Shown here: positions 54,922-64,000 of the stretch, in pieces | Numbering within the stretch: position 1 is the first letter of the stretch | Layout of the letters: every line of letters starts with the position of its first letter | Origin: Cenococcum geophilum 1.58 | Taxonomy: Eukaryota; Ascomycota; Dothideomycetes; Gloniales; Gloniaceae | Length of the DNA: 64,000 bases | Assembly: GCA_001692895.1 (NCBI GenBank) | Contig: KV748191.1 | Location: 1,364,001 to 1,428,000 of the forward strand | Direction: 5' to 3' | The notes under the pieces: model-generated | Databases searched by the model: none | What the model was told of the DNA's origin: nothing | What the model saw: only the letters and a program-made list of their open reading frames with translations | Made by a program: the position numbers and the translations under genes

Positions 54922-57900
54922 TATTAAAGCTATAAGCTAGTACGCTACGGGTTACTTATTTGCATTTAATTAAGGACTAGTATAGTATATTTACGTCCTA
55001 ATTACGGTCCATAAGTACAATTACAAAGCCGATTTATAATAATAGGTCTTTATTATTAGTAAAGGAGGCGTCCATAAATACTAGTAAGCTAAGGAAACTT
55101 AGGTCTAGTAGTACAAAAGTAAGTCCCCTTACTGCATTGTTAATTTGCTACTAAATGCGCTTATTAAGCTGCTTAATATTTTCTTCTTACAGATCTACTA
55201 CTTGGGCCGTAAAGGATAAATTATAAGCAGATTTAGGTTAACAGATTGTGGCAATATAGGCGCCTTTTACACGCTATACAACGTATTAGTCCTTTATATT
55301 TACGGTCTTATAGGTTTCTCCATAGAAGCTAGTAAGGTCCGTAGGCTTTACTATAATAGGCTTTAGGTTTTAAGCTTAGCGTTCCTAAGTTAGCTTAATT
55401 AGGTTACCATTTTATATAATTAGGCCTCTATTAAACTTAATTAGATTCTACTTAGTTAACTACTCTTACGGCTTTACTAAGAACTTAGCCTTTTATAGTT
55501 TAGTTTCTTTAGCGTCCATAAAGGTCTAGTCTACTAGAAATAGGGTATCGTCTATTTAGAGTCTAATAATACTAAGGCCGTTTAATAGGCTATATAGGAG
55601 GTAGGGGTCGTAGGTTAACTGTTCTATTTTAAGTTTACTAACGTAGTACTAGTAGTATATCTTAAACTAATAGTTTCTAGCTTCCGGTACTCCATATAAA
55701 GGTTTTATAACCTATAAAATTATTCCTAGTTATAGATTAAGCTTAAGCGGTAGTTATATAAAAATATCCCTACTTAGGTAGGTATTAGACTGTATATAGG
55801 CTTATAAGATATCCCATAAGTAAAGGGTTATAGGTTTAGTTTGCTATAGTCTAGGCGTAAATATAAGTATAATCCATTAGCTAATCCGTTAAATTATAGG
55901 CAATTACATAAGGATTAAGTCTTTTCCCTAGTTATTATAGGCTTATATAATAAGCCTTAACTTTTTAAAAGCTTTATTAGTACTAGGGTGCTTAATTTTA
56001 TTAATAAAGTATAAGTTAAATATACGGACGCCTTATAGAATGTCTTTCTCCATTATAACTATAAAGATACCCTTTTTAAGTAATCCGTTAATCTCTTTAT
56101 ATTATAAGTCCGTAAACAGGGTTTCCTATACTAAAACTAATATATCCATAAGCAGAGGTTACCTTATAGATATTCCTACAAAGGTTAAGTAATTCTTTAT
56201 TACAGGGTTCTTAGTTATAGGGTGCTTTTAGGGGCGTCCTTAACCACACTTTATAGTAGGTTTAGTAGGTTTCTAGGGGACTTATAGGGTAGGCAAGGGT
56301 GCTTCTAATTCATTTAATTCAGTAGTTACTTCTAGTTTATCTAGTTCAGCAGTTACTTCTAGTTCGTCTAGCTTGACGTTATAGGTAGTTTCAGGCTAAA
56401 AGTAGAGTTTTACAGACGTGCTTTTAAAGCTAGTTGGCCTGCTAGGAAGCTATATATAGTACGTCTCGTTTTCTACGGCTAGTAAACAATAGGGTCTATT
56501 TTAGCTACTACTTTTACGCTATATAAGGACTTTAGAGTTAAGCGGGAGGTTATATACTAAGGTTATATTAGGTCCGTTACGGTAATATAGGGCGTTATTA
56601 ACAGTTTATTTAGCCTATAATTTAACTATTTCGGCCATTGCCTTCTATATTATAGCTGCTCATTCTATAATAGACAGGGTAGGAGGGCCTAAGTTGCTTA
56701 TCCTTAAATAGGCTCTATAAACTAAAAGGGTAGGTACTAGTCTATTAGGGCTAGTAGTGTTATTAACAGCTTTTACAGCCATCTATAGAGCTAGTTCCTT
56801 TTAAATATCCTTATATTCGTCCATAATAATCTAGTAAGCTCTCCATAAGGCTAGGTAAGCTTACTTAATAAGCCTAATAGACTAATACGCCTTAACTAGA
56901 ACAGCTTTTGTTAATATAGCTATAGCTATAGTATACTACTAGAATTCCTTACTAATAAAGTTCCTACTAGCGTCGTAGGTAATATACTTAGGGGGTTTAA
57001 CATACATATTAATCTAGTAGGTCCGTAGAATATCCTAAGTATATTTTATAGATATATTTTATAACTAACAGGTGGCTTAATAATGGGTTACCTTATTAAT
57101 TATATATAGTACTAGGCTGCCGTTAATGTATATAATATCTACGTATACTAAATAGTTAAAGTTAAGATCCTTATAAAGGGTAAACTTAAATTAGCCTAGG
57201 GAACGTCTATATTTCTAGTAAAAGGAGCAGTATTTAGTTAGGTAGTTAATTGCCTTTTTATTAACGTCGTCATATCCAAAGCGTTTAAGGACTCTATATA
57301 GCTTTTTAGCTAATAGGTGGCTGAAACGGCGGTATAGGTAGTAGATCTTAGTACTAGTAAGGTAGTATAGGTTATAGTTAAAAGATTCCTAAATATAGGT
57401 CTATAAAGTTTCTCCCTATATAAGGAACGGGTATCCAAATCGTCGTATAATTAGTAGGGTAATATGCTTACTTTCTAGGGCAGTTATAGGGCCAATTAGG
57501 GTGTCCGTAATATTGTTATAGTAGACCTATAGTCTATCTATATCTATAAGGTAGAGTAGGAAAGGGGTGTCCGCTTTTATTATATAGAAGTTAACTAGGC
57601 TAATTAGAGTCTTAACTTTAACTAATCTAATTAATACGGTTAAGCCAATACCAAATTAGACGTTTACGGCCCCATTTTACATAGTATTAATATCCGTATT
57701 GTTATTTACGGTGGTCTTATATATAAGGTATTATCCGTAACCTACAGTAGATTTCTTAGAGGCACCTATATTAATTATAACACCGTAGAATTCTTTAGGG
57801 GTATAGCGTTTTATAGTAATATATATAAATAGGTCCTGTTTATAGTCCGTAACATCCATAACAGGTTTAACGGGTATACTTATAGGCTAGTTTTTAGGTG

Positions 57901-60331
57901 TAATTAAGTGTATAAAGGAACGGTCGGCTAATATAGTCGTAATATTAAAGGCTTAGTTATCTGTAAAAGGTCTATAAGTAGTTAGGAACGTCTCTAAAAT
58001 CTCCTATTCCTAAGTATTTGAGTTAAAGTCAATTATAAGGGCTTCTATTGACTTATTAAGAGACTCCTCTACTTTCTCTCCTTTATAGTCTAAGATAAAC
58101 TAGTTAATCCAATTATCAAATCTCTTCTTAGACTTATTACGTTCTTTCTAGGTATACCTTATAGACTAATATCCTTCCTTACCGCATATAAAGCACTTCT
58201 AGCTGGTTTGTCTATAGGGGTATACTTTTGTATAGGAGTTATTACAGGGGTTATAGGTAGGGCCTAGTCGATACGGGTACTACTAGCGGTAGTAGTGGTC
58301 CGTAAAGTAGACGTCTAAGTCTATTTACGGATATTAAATATCTATAATAAAGGCTTAAGTACTACCTAGTAGGTTTAAGACTTTATACATTATAATAGAG
58401 GAGCGTAAATTATTAATAAGGCTAGCTAAAGTATCTATAGGCTTATAATAGGCGTACTTATAAGGCTCTACTTTCTAGTAGGCCGTAATAAGTTTATTAT
58501 ATAGGAAGTTATCTATTTAAAGCTTAGTGTTAAGGCCGTGCTATAGGTGCCAGAGGTCTTTAATAAGAATTTATAGGCACTCTATAGTCGATTTTTTAGT
58601 ATTTTTATTAATTACGGTCCATAGCTTAGTCGCATTCTATTAGGTAAGGATATTACACCTATATTCCGGTCCTTTAAAGTAGTTATAGGTAGCTTTATAT
58701 AGCTTATTAAAGGGAACACTAAGGGGTTTACTTTTAAGGTTAGTATAATAATAGTTAAGTACTAGACCGCGCAGCATAGTAGAGTAGGCTTAGCTAAACT
58801 CTTATTTAGGAATATTAGCCTTTTAGCAAAGGTCTATAAAGATAGTTAGTTTAAAGTTAAAATTATCATTTTTACCGCTATACTTAGATTTGTTAGTATA
58901 GAGCTTAGCTAGGTTTACTAGCTCCTTACTATAGGACTTTACTTAGGTAGGTTATAGATCTATAACTTATAAATATATAGCTTACAGATTTATGACTTAA
59001 ATAACAAAAGGGGTTTAGTCCATATTTTAGGTTACAAGGGTATTATAGTCCATAACTTAAATACTAGGTATACTTTAGCTAGTAAGATTAATTTCAAGAC
59101 TATTTAGGTTTATAGGACGAATTTAGTTAAGTAGGTTAGGTATAAGGCTAGCGATTATATTAAGTTTAGAAGAAGTAAAGAGTTNNTTAGTTTCTTNGAA
59201 CTNGTNTAGGATTTCCTCTTTAGTCNATTCCGTTTNGTCCTTNTTNTNTATTATATTGTATAAGGACTATATAATAGTAACTTATTTATTCCTTTTAATC
59301 TATATACCTTAGTTATATAAGAGGGTCCATAGATTATAGATAGTAGTAGGGTTGTATACTTTAAAGATAGTTTCTATAAAGTCCGTAAAGTCTTCCTAGT
59401 ATTGCTCTTATAGGTTGACGTTTATAAGCTTAAAATATTCATATTTAAGAACTTTGAATTTAATATAGTTGTTAATATCAGGTATAGATATAAGGTCGGC
59501 TTCCTACCTCTACTTTTCCTAGCCTTTATTAACTTACTTCCTTAGGTCTGCTATACTATATAGTGTAGTATAGTATATAGTGGGTAGAAGAGGTCTTATA
59601 GTGGTCCGTAAAAGCAGTTAATATCTATAGCGGTTCGTAGAAGGGTAAGAGTATCCATAAGGGGTCTTAATAGGTCTATAGTAGTTTATAAAGGGGTAGG
59701 TCTCTATAACAGTCCATAAGGGTAATTAACAAGTCCGTAACGGTTCGTAAAAGGGTAAAAGGTCTCCATAAGGGGTCTAAAAAGACATTAGAGGTATTAA
59801 AAGAGGGTATAGTAGGGATAAGGGATTGAGGTTTAAGGGTAGGGGGTTCCGTATAGGTCTATATTCGCGTCTATTATACTTCTAGTAAACCGTATTAAGA
59901 CTTAAATAAGTATATAAAGTTAGTAATAGTCCGTAATCCCCGACTTCCAACCTTCTAGTAGGTCGTACTAGGAGTCTAAATAGGTAGTCACTATCAAGTA
60001 TCGCTCGGGGGGGGGGTATTAAGTGATTGCTAATCTATACNCGCTTACTAATTAGTATTCGTACCAATTTAATAGCACGAGTGAGTTAGATCCAGGGGCA
60101 CGAAATACATATAGTATCATATACTCTTTTAGATAATAGTAACTATCAATTATATAAAGCAGACTACGTAGTCTATATACTAATACACCTCCCCCTTAAT
60201 TAGTTAGTGCTTTATAAGTGCACCAGATATATAAGTGGGTGGTTAGTACACCAAACACATAATCGCGTACTTAGTGCACTGAACGCGTAGGCACGCGGTT
60301 AGTGCAACAGGTACTATAATTATACAGTAAG

Positions 60332-60950
60332 ATTATACTATCTCTATATTCTTGCTGTTTAAAAGAGGGGTTAGTCTATATTACATTGGCGAGTCTATCC
60401 TTATAATAACCATCCTCTTACTTAAAGTATACTAGAGCGAATATTTGTTTATTTTATAACATTTACTCCATCTCTAATACTAAATATATATAATAATAAT
60501 AATTCATTGCTTAACGTCCAATTTAAATCCCTATTAGGCCTACGCAGACTACTCCTTATTTATATATAGGGAGAAAACTCAAATTAAAAAAGACTTAACT
60601 TAAGAAAACCCCGTAATCTATCTCCCCGCCTTTTAGGACTCGCCTATAAGGCGCCTACAAGGCGCCTACAAGTTACCTATAGTGCTTACTAAATATATAT
60701 AACTTATTACTCTTAATAGTCGTCTAGTTCCCTAATTAATTTGTCTTAGGGTTTTATATTTAATCTATTACTATATAGCTAGATAATAAACTATCTATTA
60801 CTTTAGCGAAGTTATACCGTTCTTATAATGCAGAATAAAAGGCTACTAATACTTAGTAATAGGCCCTTAAGTCTTATCTTACGGCGTCCACTTAATTAAT
60901 CCGTCTTAAGAAGGTCCGTAAGAAGGTTTATTTTAAGGAGTAGAAACTTA
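60332..60950. other. RIP-degraded sequence, probable gypsy 3' end or LTR
   Basis: TA-rich. A short tandem CCTACAAGGCG occurs at about 60645-60670. It lies directly downstream (minus strand) of the gypsy chromodomain, so it may include the gypsy 3' LTR, but no partner LTR is in the window. Confidence 0.4.
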
Positions 60951-62063
60951 TAGAATAGGGTCTATAGGAACTTAGTAATAAAAGAACGGATTCTCTTCTA
61001 GCTAAGAAGGAAATAAATCTAAGTAGTTTAGTAACTGCTCTTCTTAGGTCCCCCTTAGGTGACTTATTTTTTAGCGATCCTTCTTTATTAATACTGCCTA
61101 ACCTAATCTCTTCTAATACTCCTATACCTTTCCTATAGCGTTCTTTAAATTCTTTAATAGTTCCTAGGTAGTCTTATTATAGCCTATCCACTTAACCTTA
61201 TACTATATTTTATTATTAAAGTCCTTATAGTTAACAATCTTTAAAACTTACTATTTATCTTCCTCTTATCCTCTATATATGTCTACTTTATAAACTAATA
61301 GCTTAATATTCCTATATACTAGCTCTAGCATTACAATATACTATATAGGGTAAATCTTTATTTTAGCTAGTAGGTTTAACTTAAATATAACCAGTAAAAT
61401 CCTTTACTTAATTTTAAAAGGTCCTAGTTTAACATAGTCTAACTTTTTACTTAGTTGTTAACTCTTAAAATTTTTATATAGTAGCTATACTTTATTTCCC
61501 TCCTTAAGATTTAGTCCCTTAAATCTCTTAGCATTATAGTACTTTTTTATTCTTTTTTATACTCTCTTTACTAATTCTATAAGGTCTATATAAAGATTTA
61601 TTAACGTCTTTATTCTTTCTTTAGCTATACTACTTATTTTCTTTACTTATTATAGTAATAACGATATCCTTAGCTTATATTTATAATTTACCTTAAATAG
61701 TAATATGCCTATTCCTTTTTAAGGTGTTATATTATATATAAACTATATAACTAGTAATAGCGATACCTAATTATTTTATACGTAATTAATATAATGTCTT
61801 AGATACTACTCTAGTGTCTAATTTAATCTTTTTATTTAACTATCTGTCTACGGATAATATATAGTAGAAGTTACTACTCTAACTCCTTATTCCGCTAAGA
61901 ATACCTCCTAGAATACTACTATAAATCTTAAATCTCTATCTAATATAATCTTACTTAGTACTCTATATCTTATAAATACTTTTTTAATATAGATTTTAGC
62001 GATATCTTCTACTAATATCTCTTCTATATATGCTATAAAGTATCCCTACTTTAACATATTCAG
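60951..62063 (-). pseudogene. Ty3/gypsy chromovirus polyprotein, integrase C-side and chromodomain
   Basis: Minus-strand reading from 62063 downward: YIEEILVEDIAKIYIKKVF, DRDLRFIVVFWEVFLAE (integrase core with the conserved D), TDSQLNKKIKLDTRVV (the TDGQTERxNQ site altered), a connector LGPFKIK-like segment, and near 61250-61150 a chromodomain YKVKWIGYNKTT-ELLKNL. A C-terminal chromodomain after integrase defines chromoviruses, which use it to target chromatin. Numerous stops. The reading continues upstream at 63897 beyond an inserted pogo element. Confidence 0.85.
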
Positions 62064-62065
62064 TA

Positions 62066-63896
62066 AGCCTATAGGCCATATAAGCCTATAGGCCACCCCA
62101 TTAAAATCGCGATCGTAAAATTAGAAATTACTTAACTACAAATAATTATATTTAGTGTAGCTATCTGCTAGCTAGTTATCTGCCGTCTAGGGTATATACG
62201 CGCCGTATGTTCTATTAAAGCGCACATACTATACTTACGTAGTGCTCGTTACGGTCGCTTGGCCGCTGCCTCTACTACCCCCTCTACTACCCCCTCTTGG
62301 GCAGCTTATACTTAAAAGGCCCCTTCTACTCCTAATAGAATACCCCCCTTAGCTATATACGTGCGCTTCTTTACCCTCTTCTTTTTCTAGCGCTGGTTTT
62401 CTATATATAGCTTCTTATTTTTGCTTATAAGTAGCATAGCGCTTAATATTGCTATTTTACACCCCTTAATAAGCTAGCTAAGGGCTTATCCTATTAGACT
62501 TAGTGGGCTATATATATAGTGCCTAAGATAGCGCTTTAGTAAGGCTGTCTATATTTATAGCTTAGTAATATTATAAGGTATTTTAGCTGCCTAAAATGTA
62601 TTTAACAGACGGCGTTAGGGTAATAGTGTCTGAAATTTGGTATATAACTATAATAGTATATAATTAGGGCTGTATAAAATAAGGCTAGTAGCTGCGAATC
62701 CTGCCTGTATATTGTTTTAATATAGTGCTATTTACCTAGCCTGCCTATACAGTGGTAAAAATTCGCGTTTATTAATATAGTTAACGCCACGGCCTATAAG
62801 CTGTTTAATACTGCGTCCGTAGTCCTGCTTTAGTGCTGAGAAATAGCCTATATCTAGAGGCTATAGTAGGTGCGATAAATGCGCCGGTATATAAATAATA
62901 ATAATTTTGTAATCTAGGCAGAACTAATCGAATTTAGGGTTAATATGGCTGCCGTGGCCGTCTAGTATAAGCATTTAATACGTGCTAATAGTGCGATTTT
63001 TTGTATACTTATAAAATAGATTTAGCTAAGTTAGGCTAATCTTATTCGTTATCTAGCTATTCTTACTAACGCTAATTAACTAGTTATATAGAATAATGTC
63101 GTCCTCGTACTAAGCAGCCTAGTATATTACTACTTTAAAGATAACTAGTAGCGAAATTACACCTCCCATTATATTAATGTATTTAATAATTATAACCTAT
63201 TCTTAATTACCTAGCTATATTGTTCTAGGCCGGCTAGCCCTATTAGTTCTAGTAATAACTCTTATAGTTATAATAACGCCTATCTAAAAGCTAGTCTTAT
63301 TAAAATTCTAGGTATTATTATTGAGAATCCTATATTATATCTTTACGTCTAGAATGTGTTTAAACTAGCCCCGAATAAGCACAGGATCCTTATATTAAGT
63401 ATACTAGTAGTTATACTTACGATTAAATTTAGATTGTAGGTTGTTATAGCGCTTAATAAAATTATATACCTATTTCTCGCCGATAGGTTTAATAGTGGTA
63501 GATCTAGCGCGCTACGTAGCTAAAATACTAGCTATCTACCATATAATCGCAATTCTTGGTGGTATACCGCGCTAATCTATTAATAGAATCCACTACTTAA
63601 GGCTCTCTTCTTATACTGGTGTAAGACGGTAATTTAACGTAATAGAACTACGTCTTAGTGTAATGCCTTTATTACGTCGCTGGGCTATAGTTCTGGACAT
63701 ATTATACGTGCTAGTAGCCTTACAGAAACTTGTAAATTGGCCTTTCTTATAGGCATTAAGAGCTAGAATAAGTCTGCCCTTTTGAAAAAAGTCCTCCTGC
63801 TGTTATAGTATAGCTATTAAGGTTGTAGTTATATAACATATCGCGGTTTTCGCGATTTTAATAGGGTGGCCTATAGGCTTATATAGCTTATAGGCT
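62066..63896 (-). mobile_element. pogo/Fot-type DNA transposon 2, RIP-degraded (1831 bp)
   Basis: TIRs of about 50 bp (AGCCTATAGGCC...ACCCCATTAAAATCGCGA at the left, matching reverse complement at the right) with TA on both sides (62064-62065, 63897-63898). Minus-strand transposase relic from about 63790 to 62690: LILALNAYKKGQFTSFCKA (helix-turn-helix), then near 62940-62750 the DDE block FCLDYKIIIIYIPAHLSHLL and PLDIGYFSALKQDYGRSIK. TIRs, TA duplication, length and motifs agree with fungal Fot/pogo elements. Stops at former Gln codons are frequent. Confidence 0.9.
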
Positions 63897-64000
63897 TACC
63901 AAATACGTTATAAGCTTATCTACTATTACTAAGATTGTATTATAATCTTATCTAGTAATAGGATCTCTTAACTTTAGTAACTTAATAATAAAGTCCTATA
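63897..64000 (-). pseudogene. Ty3/gypsy integrase, continuation beyond the pogo insertion
   Basis: Minus-strand reading from the window edge includes IIKLPLSRDPIT, DYNTILVIVDKLIIYLVY, the gypsy integrase LPxSRxxxTxxDxILVIVDRLTK segment. It joins the reading at 62063. The element extends past the window. Confidence 0.75.

Larger units (their letters stand above)
53749..60326 (-). mobile_element. Complete Ty1/copia LTR retrotransposon 3, RIP-degraded (6578 bp)
   Basis: 271-bp LTRs at 53749-54019 and 60056-60326 (TGTTTGTACC / TATTCGTACC ... ATTATACA), flanked by a perfect GTAAG duplication (53744-53748, 60327-60331). The minus strand is coding: a gag zinc knuckle KCFICGKEG (CxxC, RIP-altered second half) at about 58205-58150, and the reverse transcriptase site RLQIDDTLFLVD-like around 55580-55550, the fungal copia TDDTLxL motif. 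RT lies near the left LTR, which is the 3' end of the element. It carries an inserted 150-bp MITE at 54772. Ambiguous bases cluster at 59185-59250. Confidence 0.9.

Overview
This window comes from a filamentous ascomycete (Pezizomycotina). The protein genes carry short spliceosomal introns, mostly 45-80 nt, with GT/AG ends and CTAAC-like branch sites. The gene set is typical of these fungi: SLA2, REV3, SLU7, TRM9, a CBM1-bearing secreted GH5 glycosidase, a 2EXR/F-box-like protein and an ankyrin protein. The repeats carry the mark of repeat-induced point mutation (RIP): CpA/TpG is nearly lost and TpA enriched, while CpG is kept. I lean towards Eurotiomycetes, but this is inference only.

Layout. 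Positions 1-33 kb are gene-bearing: a 2EXR/F-box-like ORF (0.65-1.6 kb), a degraded repeat scrap (3.1-3.9 kb), a ubiquitin-specific protease (4.2-5.8 kb, minus), a Trm9-type tRNA methyltransferase (6.2-7.4 kb), a broken ankyrin gene (7.6-9.2 kb), a conserved fungal protein of unknown role (9.9-12.0 kb, minus), a broken FAD monooxygenase (13.1-14.6 kb, minus), REV3 (14.7-20.0 kb, minus), divergent SLU7 (20.3-21.8 kb), SLA2 (22.6-26.3 kb, 11 exons), a GH5 endoglucanase (26.7-29.0 kb, minus) and a secreted Vps62-like protein (31.4-32.9 kb, minus). Between the last two lies a 602-bp long-TIR element, and after Vps62 a 429-bp PIF/Harbinger-type MITE.

From 34.5 to 43.0 kb is a RIP-destroyed piggyBac transposase gene split by a complete 6.24-kb copia LTR retrotransposon (186-bp LTRs, target duplication GTTAT). 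The piggyBac reading continues across the insertion. A small gene island follows (44.0-46.8 kb): a BTB/POZ protein with a C-terminal CxxC pair and a multi-pass membrane protein.

From 47.1 kb to the window end is a nested transposon graveyard: a pogo/Fot transposase remnant, a Tad1-type LINE, a 2.73-kb LTR element (200-bp LTRs), a second complete copia element (6.58 kb, 271-bp LTRs, duplication GTAAG), and a Ty3/gypsy chromovirus whose integrase is interrupted by a 1.83-kb pogo/Fot element with about 50-bp TIRs. A 150-bp TA-flanked MITE family has two full copies (43.6 and 54.8 kb) whose terminal tips differ between copies but match within each copy.

I see no convincing new enzymatic or defence system. 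The strongest observations are the nested-insertion histories, a patch inside one LTR element that escaped RIP, the MITE tip swap, and SLA2 (usual neighbour of the mating-type locus) without a MAT gene beside it. Gene models are hand-spliced; every splice set given is frame-consistent but has no transcript support.
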